This document shows, piece after piece, positions 11,270 through 22,489 of a DNA stretch of 64,000 bases; the stretch's first letter is position 1, and every line of letters begins with the position of its first letter. Where the stretch lies: assembly GCF_932274485.2 (NCBI RefSeq), contig NC_065882.2:9407390-9471389 (forward strand). Reading direction: 5' to 3'. The position numbers were made by a program, and so were the translations under genes. Source of the DNA: Patella vulgata. Taxonomy: Eukaryota > Mollusca > Gastropoda > Patellidae. A model generated the notes under the pieces. That model saw nothing but the letters and a program-made list of their open reading frames with translations. It searched no databases and had not been told where the DNA came from.

Positions 11270-12105
11270 AGGGATAAATAATGGATATTATTCAATAACA
11301 TTACAAATATCAGTGTTTAAATTGTTAGCATTGTTAAATTTATATTCATGTTCAACAAATAGTATGAAAAAAGGCTGGCAAATTATTCTAGATGTATAAT
11401 GCATGTCAAGATTTAAAGTACAAAAGACTTTATAAACCTACTCCCAGATAGAAAGATAAATACACCAAACTTAAATTACATTAAATTATATACTGTCGAA
11501 CAATGATTTGTCTGTGTATAAAAATCAAAACTCGACAAAGTTAATCCATGTTGTAGTGGTAATATAAACAAATTTAATAAGATCTATTCTCAAACAGAAT
11601 GAATTAATGTTTAAATTGATTTGAGATAGCCCACCAAATAAAACTTGGAGCTGATTGAGTTTGCGTGGATTAAAATTCAATTTGTTTAATATATTCGTAT
11701 TAGAACAAGAAAGTATGGCAATAATATGAATTTAGAATGAATTAAATTATGGATGTGACTTTGTCTAAATACCATACCTGTGAAGTGCATTGACATAGCG
11801 AAACCCACGTTATATTCAAAGACTAATTTCTAAAACATGCTGAAATCTGTTTATTTTTAAAATGATTTATAGATCAAGTGACGAATACTGATGCTGAATT
11901 GCCAGAAACTTTGTTTCATAAAATCAAGTGTTAACGTAACTTTGTTCGGAATCTAGACCAGACAGAGAGTTTTGGGATAGAATTATGGTTGAAATCTTGT
12001 CTACAGAATTATATATGTGTGTTCCTGAAATTAAATTGCAATATATAAATCGGTTATAGAAAGGCTATAAAGAAACTATATATCTAGTGAATTGTAAATG
12101 TTTAG
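11270..12105. other. No feature recognised
   Basis: AT-rich, no convincing ORF, no family match seen. Confidence 0.4.
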
Positions 12106-12109
12106 AATT

Positions 12110-12320
12110 TAATTGTTCCTGAAATTAAATCTCATTTGGTAAAATCTCTTTTAGAAAGTGTTTGAGAAAACTACTGAAACTTCATATGCAATGTTCTTTG
12201 GAAGAATTGTAATTGTTCCTGAAATTAAATCTCATTTGGCAAAATCTCTTCTAGAAAGTGTATGAAAAAATTACTGAAACTTTGTATGCAATGTTCTTTG
12301 GAAGGATTGTAAATGTTTAT
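12110..12320 (+). repeat. ~97-bp tandem duplication
   Basis: TTGTTCCTGAAATTAAATCTC through CAATGTTCTTTGGAAG occurs at 12113 and again at 12209, nearly unchanged. A weaker trace lies at about 12015. Confidence 0.75.
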
Positions 12321-12729
12321 AGAGTTTAATTGACATGAAAGAGAATATTATCTGGATTTACTGTTTGACCTCGCTTAAACAAATCTGTATTTAAGAAAGG
12401 AAGTTATTATATTGGATGGCTGACCCTGTGGTATAATAACTTTTATTACATGTTTCAACAATGAGAGACATTTATTATAGATTAATGAATTGTTCACGAT
12501 ATAGTTTATGTCACACTCTCTATTATTAAAATAGAGATATATTTATAATGCCCTTTCAACTACCATGTGTGTGTCAGAAGTTTCAGTATGTTGAAATGGT
12601 TCCATATGATAGTCTTAAGCTTCGTTTTAGATCTACGCCAACCAGGGAATTATTTGGACCCTTTATATTTGGCAAAAGGTTAGTATTTACTATTACTTTG
12701 GTATTTATGTTCCTGTCTTGATCACATTG

Positions 12730-12770
12730 AGGGAGCCACGGTGGCTCAGTTAGAAAGGCGGTGGCTCAGA
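12730..12770 (+). repeat. SINE-B head fragment
   Basis: GGGAGCCACGGTGGCTCAG only. It runs into GA-rich sequence that precedes a reversed SINE-A. Confidence 0.6.
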
Positions 12771-12849
12771 GAGAGAGAAGGAGAGAGAGAGAGAGAGAGA
12801 GTTTTGATAGCTCAATTCACTCTACTTTTTCGGTCTCTAAATGTATAAT

Positions 12850-13029
12850 AAAATGAGAGAGAGAGAGAGAAATGGGGTTTAACTTCCTTGCGCGTAGCAG
12901 TGGGAGGACGCGGAGAAAACCCTACTCCTTGTCACGTACAACTGGGGACTCCAAACCACGCCAGTTGACTCATTGACAGTCCTTATGATACAGCACACTC
13001 GCGCTAACCATTCGGCCATCCAGCCCCCT
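12850..13029 (-). repeat. SINE-A, internally shortened
   Basis: GA tail, shortened central block, and a head ending ...AACCATTCGGCCATCCAGCC. Part of the 3' region is deleted. Confidence 0.82.
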
Positions 13030-13387
13030 GGAAAATAAAGGGATCATGGATAAAATTTAATATCAAATTTATTTCACATATATTTTGGGCAATCTAAAAA
13101 TGTGGGCCATGATTTTTGTTATATTTACAGTCAGGGGGAATGAATTTTGTCATACCTAAAATATCAGTGGCACCTCTCAATATTTAGGTTTGTAGATCCA
13201 TAGCAGGGATAAAAACCACATTATATCTCCAAGCAGACATGTCATGACTCAGCAAAAAATGTTTACGAACTGCACGACTGTCGTTGAGAACTGTTTTTAC
13301 AAGACCAAAATATCAGGACTACTAAAGTTGTATTATTTGAATACTTTCGTACTTTGTAACAGACATATACTGACCCATATTATTATA

Positions 13388-13555
13388 TACTCATGTCCAA
13401 AAGAAATTAAGTATACACACTAAAAGTATGACTAATATTTGTTTAGATTAAAAACATTTTATAAAGCATTACTAAGTTTGTCTATACCATGGAAAAACGA
13501 CTTTGGTTGATGCAGCACAAAATGCACAGTGTATACTTTCTTTTAGACATTAGTA
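13388..13555. mobile_element. Mariner/Tc1-like MITE (~165 bp)
   Basis: CTCATGTCCAAAAGAAATTA near 13390 is matched in reverse by TTTCTTTTAGACATTAG near 13537-13553. TA is duplicated at both ends. The size, ends and TA target suggest a deleted Tc1/mariner relative. The ORF that starts inside it (13489) is not supported as a gene. Confidence 0.6.
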
Positions 13556-13848
13556 TAGTTAGTCCTCTATATATTATACTGAACAGGTTTGCTATCATAA
13601 TCTTTAAGTGGCATTTAGCGATTAGAAAACAGAACACAATGTGCTTAATAACGATACTTGTCGCTTGTCGAAACGTTGTGCTCTTAAAATAAAACTAGTG
13701 ATTGTTTTCCCATATAAATTGTGTTCTGTTAATTATGGCTTTGTTATCACTGTCCACTGATATAACCTGTTATATAGCAAACCCCTATATATTAAACTGT
13801 AGGGATATACTGTAACACTGTTGTTGTAAATATGTCTTCAGTAGCCCA

Positions 13849-14188
13849 GGGGGATCTACGGTGGGTAAGACGCTGTTCGATCCCAGCATTGGTCGAGAAA
13901 GTTCACCAGGATTTTCAGACATGGTTTCCGCTTGTCAGTGTTGCAGAGCATAGGGCCTAACAAGGACAACTGTCATTCAGAGGGCACAGAAACCTAGGCC
14001 CCCATGTACACATTGGTGTGCACGTAAAAGATCCTATAGCAGTTGGAATTCGATATAAGAGTAGGACGTAGCGCTGCTTTTCTTTCAAAATTTACCACAT
14101 AGCACATTGTATGGCATTTGCCTGTCTTCATTTGTCCATTTGGAGCAGAACAGTAGGATGTTAAACCCCATTTCATTTCATTTCATAT
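13849..14188 (+). repeat. SINE-B, nearly full
   Basis: The head lacks part of the anticodon-like region (GTGGGTAAGACGCTGTTCGATCCC). The body is complete and the tail is (ATTTC)n. Confidence 0.85.
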
Positions 14189-14865
14189 ATTTTTTCGTTT
14201 CTTTTCAATCTGTTTGGGTGTTTGGGAGCCACGTTATCGTGTGGACCAAATGTAGCTTGTTGTCCCAATTGACATAACATGAATTGTATTTAGTTTTTCA
14301 TTTCAAACTTCTTAGATTTTAATCCTCAATCTGTTTGGGTGTTTACATGTCGTCAAAACAGAACTTCAAACAGTATTTATTGATTTGAAATAAAAACTAT
14401 TCTAAGGCAAACGTCCATAATCATTTGTGTTGACTTCTAAGGCCCGTCAATTTTATAGTTAATTTTATACTCTACGAACCTGCTTTTTTGCTTTTATGAA
14501 GACCCATTTGATCATTAATAATTTCATTAGTAAATTCAGGTCCTGACATTAGAATTTATAAAGAAATATCCTTTGTGTTAGGGAACAATGACGTGAACAT
14601 TGCTTTCTGTTACCGCAAAAGAAAGATCTTGAATAAGTTAGGGCCGTACAATCACTTAATTCTACTCTCTTATGTTTGTTCCGTGTCATTTTCGAATAAA
14701 AGTTTGTATAACTAATGATATTATTATTAACGGTACTCACCAACAAGGACGGCCATTATTTATTCTGCCATTGTGAACAAATCGCCTCTTAGGTTTTGTT
14801 GCTTGAGAGAAAGCATTCGTAAAAACTCAAAAAGCATGGCTTGAGTGAAAATTCATAGTGGAAAT

Positions 14866-15090
14866 TCTCATGGTCATATATCTTGTCGTTCGACAACCAG
14901 AACTGTTTTCGTCATTGATAAAACATTTGATTTAATAGTGGCAATTCACAAGATCAAAGTTGAAATATTCCAGAGATTTAAAAGATGGTCATATATCTTG
15001 AATTTCGACAACCAGAACTGTTTTCGTCAGTGATAATACATTTGATTTGATAATGGGAATTCACAAGATCAAAGTTGAAATAGAGAATTA
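14866..15090 (+). repeat. ~115-bp tandem duplication
   Basis: GGTCATATATCTTG ... CAACCAGAACTGTTTTCGTC ... CACAAGATCAAAGTTGAAAT occurs twice, with units starting at about 14871 and 14987. Confidence 0.75.
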
Positions 15091-15239
15091 GAAGATGGAT
15101 GGAATTAGATTTCAGCTGAAAATTTCTAACTTTTCTTTTTTGTTGTATTGTCAGTCAGTATGTAAATAATGGAAATATTGGAAACTAAACTGAATGCTGT
15201 TATTTAAAAAAATACAACTAATCTTCTGTGACAGATACC

Positions 15240-15690
15240 AGAGACTAAAATATCTACAAGAAAAATATTTTATTACATCGTTTAAACAAGTTCAGTTACT
15301 TCTGGAACAAATCGTTGTTTCCAGCAAACCTCGTCAAGTCGTGGGTTTTGAAAAGCTAAATAAATTGGTCCTCAAGACAAGAAGAGCAGAGACAAGTAGA
15401 GAACCCAAGCGACAATTGGACCATATTTGGTTGCTAGTACCGCAGAGTAAAAAGATTGTATTACAACTGTTATTTGAAAAATTCCACTTCTCCCCTGGAA
15501 CAGATAACTATAACAAAGATTAAAATGTCCGTAATTTGAATTGAATAGTGTTTAAACAAGTTTGACTAGGTTGAGAACAACCCTATAGTTTCCACCGGTC
15601 TTCGTCACAAATATCATTTAAACAAGTAAATCTACGTCTAGAACAATCATGTTGTTTCACCGAAAACTTCATCCAATTGTGGTCATGAAA
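15240..15690 (+). repeat. Old, diverged tandem repeat
   Basis: Three degenerate blocks start with TTTAAACAAGT (about 15278, 15551 and 15617) and include GTTTCCA/CC-type phrases and TCGTCA. The 109-codon ORF at 15194-15523 overlaps the first block and is probably chance. Confidence 0.5.
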
Positions 15691-15699
15691 ACTGATTCT

Positions 15700-16955
15700 G
15701 CTCACAAACGTGCTGTCCACAAGATGAAATAAGGAAGCACATGACAAATTGACCCCAGAGCTATCACTACAGGATAAGAAAAATGTTGATTTTGTATTTA
15801 CTGGAGATTAATCCGTCTTATATCAAATAGAAAGCTAGTTACATATATAAGGGTGTGTATTAATTGATATTGCTATAGATTAACCCCAGAATATGCCGGT
15901 TTCATGTCATTGGCGTGATCGTTATCTCCCAAATTGTTGTTAACTCTGACCTTGAAATATTTCTGAATCCATAGTGACTAAAACTTGTGTTGTTTTTAGA
16001 CCGAAGATAGGTTTGAGACCGAAGATAGGTTTGTCATCTAGTAACTAGAACTAAGTCTAATTTATCTTTGTGGATTATTTGACGATTGTTGGAAGATTAT
16101 TCAAAAATTGTTTGTGTTTTTACACCAAAGATATGTTTGTATATATTAGTGACTAATTCTAGTTTCACTTTGTCCATTATCTATAAAGATACAATAATGG
16201 ATATTAAAAGACAAAATGATGGCATATCAAAATGCTTTCCATCGATGTATACAGAAGATTCATAAATTACACAATCTGTTCTGATGGCTCTTGTTTATAC
16301 CATACTAATTAAAGAAAGAAAACCCAAAAGATGCTTGAATTGATACTAAATTCTGTTTGGTTTCTTGGAATATTATATATACTTTAATTGGCTGAACATG
16401 ACAGATCTCTAAACCAAGATATTGATGGTTCCTGCTCGAAATGAAGATATTGGTTTGACATTTGATGTTTTAATTATTATTTGTGAGTCACTTATATCAT
16501 CAAATAAAACTCTATATCTTATGGATAACAATTACTATGATTTATTTCACTTCGACATATCAACAAGATTTCTCTAGTCGTTATCAAGCATATACACAAA
16601 TAACAACAACGAAATATTAACTGATTATACACTTATGAAACTGTGATAAACGAAGTTGGTGTATATCAAGGTGGTCAGGAAATTAAACTTTATTATATTA
16701 TATGAAAAGGATATGTTGCCATGTTTGAATTGTAGTGAAGATAAAACAATAACAGCAGAATTTGATTGTGTTTCCTGGAAATATAGATTAATTATATTTT
16801 GAGAAGATTTGTTTTAGTGTTTAAGAGAAAAAGAAATGTTTAGTGTTTTGGAGCAGAAAGATATGTTTAGTGTTTTGAAGGAGAATGGAATGTTTAGTGT
16901 TTTGGAGGCAAAAGATCTGTTGAATTTTTTAGAGGAGTAACCAGAAGGACTTTCT
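15700..16955. other. No feature recognised upstream of the first candidate exon
   Basis: AT-rich. A short direct repeat (GTTTAGTGTTTTGGAG-like, 16816-16910) is the only structure noted. A promoter for the exon at 17300 could lie here, but no core element stands out. Confidence 0.4.
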
Positions 16956-16999
16956 GAACATCCAATGCAAAGTTCTTATCAAAACATAAAATAATAAAT

Positions 17000-17299
17000 A
17001 CAATCAAGTACAGATATATGCAAGCATAAAGATCCTTTATGAAAAACAGAACTATGTCCACTGTTCAAGTCGGATTCAGGCCACCTGAACGGACCACTGT
17101 AGATATGCAGGCATAAAGAACATTTATGGAAAACTGTCTGAACTTTGTCCTCTGTTTAAGTCAGATTCAGACCACCTCTGAACAGATCACTGTGGATATG
17201 CAGGCATAAAAAACCTTTATGAAAAACTGTCTGAACTTTGTCCACAGATTAAAATCGGAGTCAGACCACCTCTGACCTCAGCATATTCCCACTGTGGAT
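17000..17299 (+). promoter_or_regulatory. Tandem 5' leader repeat carrying short upstream ORFs
   Basis: A unit of about 90 bp (GATATGCAGGCATAAA ... CTGAACTTTGTCC ... TCAGACCACCTCTG) occurs three times immediately before the candidate start codon at 17300. The last partial unit supplies the GTGGATATG that contains that start codon. Each unit brings an ATG opening a four-codon ORF, ATG-CAR-GCA-TAA, at 17018, 17105 and 17198. If transcribed as leader, these are upstream ORFs that could reduce translation. That role is an inference. Confidence 0.45.
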
Positions 17300-17544
17300 A
17301 TGTTGCCGTCATTCAGTAACAGTAAAGACTTTTTGATAGACCTGGATATTATCAACTTTACCAGACATTTTAACACAACTTCAGCTCGTAAAGATAAAAG
17401 TTGTTCATCGGCCACATGTGGGTGTGGCACTAGAAACGTAAAATATTGTATACTAGAGTCGAACGCTCAAGCTATTTTAGAAGAAAAACGATTAGCACGA
17501 TATAAACAGTATTCATGGGTACCAATGGGTATATCACAAGTCAA
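17300..17544 (+). CDS. Candidate alternative first coding exon of the unidentified gene
   Basis: Encodes 81 residues starting MLPSFSNSKDFLIDLDIINF and ending KQYSWVPMGISQV, then two bases of a codon. A strong donor (GTAAGT, 17545) follows. It contains a small Cys cluster (CSSATCGCG) and a charged helix-like stretch (ILEEKRLARYKQY). It ends in phase 2, exactly what the exon at 33084 needs, and the joined frame runs to the stop at 36229 (316 residues). A GTG six bases upstream is in frame, but ATG is preferred. I recognise no domain. The link to the downstream exons rests on phase and donor quality only. It could instead belong to a gene whose other exons I missed. Confidence 0.5.
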
Positions 17545-17550
17545 GTAAGT

Positions 17551-17885
17551 TATGCCCCTTGCTTTTTACAAAAAATGTGAATTATGTGTCAAGCTTGTGG
17601 ACCCTCCATTGACATTCTGTAGAATCCAAGGGGTACTTCACCACACATTTATGCCCCTTGCTTTTTACCGAGTTTGTGGACCTTCCATAGACCCTCTAGT
17701 GAGACAAATTTACAGATTTGCGAAAAAGAAAATTGATTTGCCAGTTCTTTGGATGGTAAAAAACGAAATCCAATGAAAAGTAGATGGGAATGCCACTGTC
17801 TTGGCAAAATTCCACTTATAGAACACTGCATGGTGTATAACTGTTCTCATTGGCCTGGTTAGTGTAAAAAGTAGGACTTTAAACA
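17551..17885 (+). repeat. Short duplication and SINE-B 3' fragment
   Basis: ATGCCCCTTGCTTTTTAC occurs at 17551 and 17651 with similar following sequence (about 100-bp duplication). 17775-17885 is a degraded SINE-B body (GCCACTGTCTTGGCAAAATT ... AGTAGGACTTTAAAC). Confidence 0.6.
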
Positions 17886-17964
17886 ACATATCATTTCGGA
17901 TATTTTTTATATATTGAAAAATGATTGATTCAAGAACTCGCCAAATGCTAAGGTATTTGGTATA

Positions 17965-18150
17965 TTTTATAATAATAATAAAGTTATTTAAATAACGGCT
18001 GTTCTATGCCGAGGCGTGCTCTAAGTGCTTCTAATGTCACTCAGGATAAACTTGTTGAAACAGGTGTGTTTTTAAATTTTCCTACAAGTAATGTTTTGAC
18101 ACGTCATTCCACAGAGTTGGAGCGACAATGCTAAACATTCAATCATTGAA
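17965..18150 (-). repeat. Interspersed repeat starting with (TAA)n, unclassified
   Basis: The (ATA)n stretch, GTGCTCTAAGTGC, ACAGGTGTGTTTTTAAATTT and TCATTCCACAGAGTTGGAGC occur in the same order as in the repeat at 40780-41170. This looks like a reversed retroelement 3' end. Class uncertain. Confidence 0.45.
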
Positions 18151-18282
18151 AGAATTATTGATTCATTGAACTCTCCACTATCATAAATCATAAATTGATC
18201 TACTTTAGACTCGCTAAAATGAGTTGATTATTACATGTTGAATAAGAAGTCAATCACCTTGTTACTTAGTCTTTAACATTCA

Positions 18283-18562
18283 GGGGGGTTGGATGGCTGA
18301 ATGGTTAGCGTGCGCGCGCTGTATCATAAAGTCTGTCATTGAGTCGACTGGCGTGGTTTCGAATCCCCGGTTGTACGTGGCAAGGAGTAGGGTCGCCTGT
18401 CCAACCTCGTGGGTTTTCTCCGGGTCCTCCGGTTTCCTCCCACTGCTAAAGACCCCTACGCGCACGCGAATTATGTAAATAAAATGAAACCATATGTTTG
18501 TGACGAAATGACCTAGTTTGTGTCGAGTGGACGTTAAACCCCATTTCTCTCTCTCTCTCTCT
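18283..18562 (+). repeat. SINE-A, full length, young
   Basis: Complete head (TGGCTGAATGGTTAGCG; GGTTTCGAATCCCCGG), intact core and CT tail. It is flanked by a perfect 12-bp target-site duplication, CTTTAACATTCA (18271-18282 and 18563-18574). It shares the private variants CATAAAGTCTGTC, GAGTCGACTGG and GAATTATGTAAATAAAAT with the copy at 53791. Confidence 0.95.
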
Positions 18563-18662
18563 CTTTAACATTCATACCTTTGTCATACGATTTGAACTTC
18601 ATGAATGAAAATGCACTGTATTGATGACATTACAGGCGAGTACAGAAAAATGAAAAGGGGTG

Positions 18663-18805
18663 TAACATTTATAGTGTTCTGCCCGGACAGGGCTAATGAA
18701 GACAGGCATACGCCATACACTGTGCTTTGAGCAGAAATTTTGCCTTGACAGTGGTGCAACGGCCTACTCTTATATCAAATTCCAACTGCCAAGGGTTCTT
18801 TTACA
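18663..18805 (-). repeat. SINE-B 3' half
   Basis: Reversed tail, CTAATGAAGACAGGCATACG, and AATTCCAACTGCCAAGGG. The head is missing. Confidence 0.8.
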
Positions 18806-18954
18806 TTTTTACATAAACGCCAAGGCACATACACTTTTGCATTTATTTTATGTGAAAATTTATTGCTATCCATTCCAGAGATAATGCTAATAAACAATTG
18901 AATTAACTGAGATTTTTGAACTAACTGAAATGAGTTTAATCTATAAATAAATAA

Positions 18955-19070
18955 GGAACCCTTGGCAGTTGGAATTTGAAGACGCGTAAATGAAAATGTT
19001 TCTGCCTGGGCAACAGTTTCCTCATTAAAAGACAACACGCAACCAAAGAATTCATTACACAATCAAAAAG
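18955..19070 (+). repeat. SINE-B internal fragment
   Basis: AACCCTTGGCAGTTGGAATT followed by a degraded body. It forms a loose inverted pair with the reversed fragment at 18663-18805. Confidence 0.55.
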
Positions 19071-19138
19071 GTCAGAATGTTATGTTGACAAGGTGACTAA
19101 CTCCATTCCATAGAATTTCCATTTGCGATCTTTTCTTT

Positions 19139-19400
19139 TTCCTGCATGATTTTTCCCCAGTCAGTGGTGCAGGACGGAGAGCAATGACAAGGGCAGCTGT
19201 CTGGTCTTTCAGATGGAATGAAAAACCGAGATCCTGTGTCCACATTGCTGCGGATGTAAAAGATCCCTTGGAGGTTGGAATTCGATATAAGATTAAGCCA
19301 TAGCGTCGCTGTCTGGGCAAAATTTCCCTCATAGCACACTGTATGGCATATGCCCGTCCTCATTAGCCCAGTCAGAGCACAACAGTAGGACATTAAACCA
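19139..19400 (+). repeat. SINE-B, head missing
   Basis: Runs from GTCAGTGGTGCAGGACGG to CAGTAGGACATTAAACC. The body is well preserved. Confidence 0.85.
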
Positions 19401-19442
19401 CCTACACAAAGACAATTGTCTTGTGTTGAGGTGGTCCATTTT

Positions 19443-19744
19443 GGGGAGGGGGATGGCTGAATGGTTAGCACATGCGTGCTGAATCATAAGGTCTATCTGT
19501 CATTGAGTCAACTGGTGTTTTTTCGATCCTCCGGTTGTACGTGACAAGGAGTAGGGTCGCCTGTCCAACCAACCATGTGGGGTTTCTCCGGGTTCTCCTG
19601 TTTCTTCCCACTGCAAAAGACCCCTAGGCACAAGTGATTTATTGAAATAAAATAGAACCATATGTTAGTCTTGAAATGACCTAGTTTGTATCGTGGACAT
19701 TAAATAGTTTAATTTAAACCCTCTCTCTCTCTCTCTCTCTCTCT
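19443..19744 (+). repeat. SINE-A, full length, diverged
   Basis: Small duplications inside (CCAACCAACC; TCTATCTGTC) and a 27-bp CT tail. Otherwise complete. Confidence 0.88.
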
Positions 19745-19759
19745 TTGGGCTTCTATTGG

Positions 19760-21380
19760 TAATCTTTTCTTTAGAATCCTTGGAATTGGTTGTGACAATG
19801 CTAATGTATTGACAAGATGGATCATCCCCTAGGCTTCCATTGGTAGGGTGACCCACCATAAATAAATATCTCCATATATCTCGACAATTATGCCACAATA
19901 TTTATATATATGCCAAGCCTCAAATCAGTTTCACACAATTATAGTCACTAAATAAACGATCATGTACTTAATAAGCTATGACCATTAATCACGTATAAAT
20001 AATAGACTGAAAACTGGTTCCAAGAGTCGTCCATAACATCCAGACACTTTTGAGTAAAAGATAGGTTACGTGCCCTTGTTTTGAAATTAGTCTCGCTTAA
20101 CCAGTCTATCGACCATTCTACGTCTGATTGACAGGTCGGGATAATCAAGACTACTTTTTTACGAAACATAACAGAAAGCTAGAACAAGAAATTGAATTTA
20201 GAAATAAGCACGTTAGGTAGCTCAACAATCGTTTAAAGAAGCTTGTAAAAGTAAAATGAAACTACTGCTAGTATCATGTTCCTGTCTAACCCGAGTGATT
20301 CAGAGATATTATTTGTACTAAACCAAAAGATGCCGCTCTTAACGGTACAGTTAATGATAAAGCGATTTAAAAAATGAAACGAACGTAATTTCTAAATCTC
20401 CTGTAATAACCAAGAAGTTTAATTTTACTGCTATTCAAAATCGTCAACAATAAATTTTTTACGGCTGTAATAGTTGATAGATTTGTAGAGAATTGCACGT
20501 GCCATGGCTATTTATAGTATCATACTGTCAGAAAGTTGGTCTCGGCACGGCGAATGTGTACGCTTCAGTGGTAGTCTCGAACTATCAGCGGTGGACTGTA
20601 TTTCTGTGAGTACATGGGTCACCCTACCATTGGTCAAAATTCTTGATAGACACCATGACAATACTGTTATTTATATCAACAGAATTATTGAACACAAGAA
20701 TACGATCATGTATTGGAAGATAGTTGATATCCATGAAACGTTTGTCCATGCTCATAGAAGGGTATAATCTGTACTTCAATACATGGCTTTCTCATCAATT
20801 GTTATTATTAAGAATAAATATATGATCGACGCCCACAACACAATAGATCAACTTGACAGTAGATATTTAATCCTTTTTACCGAGTGTCACTAAATTCTGT
20901 ATAATCACTTAAAAATTTGACAGTTGGCGTTGTTAATGTTAGAATAATATGCTGTTGTTGTTGTTGTGGTGTTATAAGATTTATAAATCTCGATTGGCTT
21001 AAAGTATGAAAATGAACGTGAAAATGATGAAATTACCGTATATATTTAGTGTGAGAGTGTACTTGTGACTTTTGGAGGTTTAATGATAGGATAATTATGA
21101 AGTGTTTAAAGATATATGAACATTTTTTTTGTTTAAAGTTTTATACAGTACCCGGTTTAATGTCATTGTTAACAAATATCAAGTCTTTGAAGATACCTCA
21201 ACCTGTTTTAATTAATATTTTATTATATAGTTGTTGAATGTCATGGTGTTGATTTTGTGGAGACTTAATGAAGACTTGGAACTTACATTTTGTTAAAAAG
21301 TTATAATACAGTTAACTTCAATTTCTGTGTCAATTTTGATTTCTAATGTGAACAATGATTCTCTGAAAGGAATATCAGTT
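19760..21380. other. No gene supported in this intronic or intergenic stretch
   Basis: A near match in opposite orientation (CCATTGGTAGGGTGACCCA at about 19840 against GGGTCACCCTACCATTGG at about 20620) is the only structure noted. An 87-codon ORF at 20504 has a GTGAGT inside it but is not phase-compatible with the downstream exons. Confidence 0.4.
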
Positions 21381-21384
21381 CAAA

Positions 21385-21535
21385 ATTACGATCGTACCCA
21401 TCAGATGGCATCAAGAGTTGATTATGATCTTAATAAATTAATTAATGTCTAATTAATAATTTATATAACATTTAAGGCCTAAAGAAAGACCTGCAAAAGG
21501 CAGATTTAACTTTTGAATATTGCACTGGTATGTTT
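21385..21535 (+). repeat. MITE-1 right-hand fragment
   Basis: ATCAAGAGTTGATTATGATC through CCTAAAGAAAGACCTGCAA. The left half is absent. Confidence 0.65.
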
Positions 21536-22027
21536 AAGGGAAATTAAAACTTTGTTTATTTCTGTCCCTGAGCCTGAATATGAATTTTTCAATCTTTGAG
21601 CTTAGAGTAAAGTAGCAATCTCTTAATCCTGTACAATTCTAATTCTTATATATAGTTGATCAAGAACTAAGAGTTTGAGTGACCCCTTAATCCTGCAGAT
21701 CACCGTGTTTCAACATGACAGATTCTAACAGATTATAAATTAAACAGTTAACTGCGTGGGTCTGGTTTATGATCCTTTAATCCACTTAAACTTAAAGAGA
21801 TTTTAACTGACCCATAACTGATCACAAATGACCTGTGACTGGTTAAAGTTTAACCCTTGATATTGGTATAAAAAGGAGTGTGTGAAGGGAACTGGATATA
21901 TGTACTATATCTTATATCATATTATATATTAAAGAGGTGTGTGAAATGATAGTGAACTCTTAAAGGCACTGGATATGCTCTTAGATCAGCTGATTGTGAA
22001 TTTGTATTGGTAAAAAAAAGGAGTATG

Positions 22028-22481
22028 TTAAAGGACAATATTGCCATTGGTGTCAGCCATTATCACATATGTGATAGAACTGGTTAAATACATTCCAAAT
22101 ATAATTTTAACACAGAGATTATTGCTACGATAGATGCGTAACAGAAGGTTTTAGAAACAGAAGTGACGAAAGCAAAAGGAAAACACAAGTTATCCTTCTA
22201 TATAACTGATTTAAGTAATAAATAAGCGATAAGAGATCTTGGTCTTCGAAGGAATTATTAGTGAGCAGAAATTCGCCCACGTATATGTTATCGCTTGTTA
22301 CATGAGTCAGTTATATAAAAGGAAGACACAAGTTTCCTTTTGCTTTCGACACTTCCCTTTCTTCAAATCTTTGTTACGCATTTATTGTAGCAATGATTTC
22401 TGTATTAAAATTATATTTGGAAAGTGTTTAACCAGTTCTGTCGCATATGTGATAATGACTGACACCAATATTGTCCTTTAA
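22028..22481. mobile_element. Foldback element (MITE-3) with ~195-bp inverted arms
   Basis: The left arm starts TTAAAGGACAATATTG (22028) and the right arm ends CAATATTGTCCTTTAA (22481). The arms pair along almost their whole length: TTATCACATATG, ACTGGTTAAA, CCAAATATAATTTTAA, ATGCGTAACA and AGTTATATA-type blocks occur in mirrored order. A loop of about 50 bp separates them. TTAA flanks both ends. The 80-codon ORF at 22239 is only the translation of the right arm. Transcribed within an intron it would form a long hairpin. Confidence 0.88.
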
Positions 22482-22489
22482 TATACAGA

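Noticed and set aside
15194-15523. 109-codon ORF
   Set aside because: Overlaps an old tandem repeat, low-complexity residues, no splice or homology support.
18283-18375. tRNA gene-like sequence (box A and box B)
   Set aside because: It is the head of SINE-A, present in many copies, with no proper acceptor stem pairing visible. SINE-B heads were rejected as tRNA genes for the same reason.
18280-18478. Recurrent ORFs of the type MRVGVFSSGRKPEDPEKTHE and, on the other strand, VVSNPRLYVTRSRVACPTSW
   Set aside because: They recur at every SINE-A copy and simply translate its central block. SINEs do not encode proteins, and the frames are not kept in diverged copies.
20504-20767. 87-codon ORF starting MAIYSIILSESW with an internal GTGAGT
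   Set aside because: The donor at 20606 ends in phase 0, incompatible with the exon at 33084. There is no other support.
22239-22481. 80-codon ORF
   Set aside because: It is the right arm of the foldback element.
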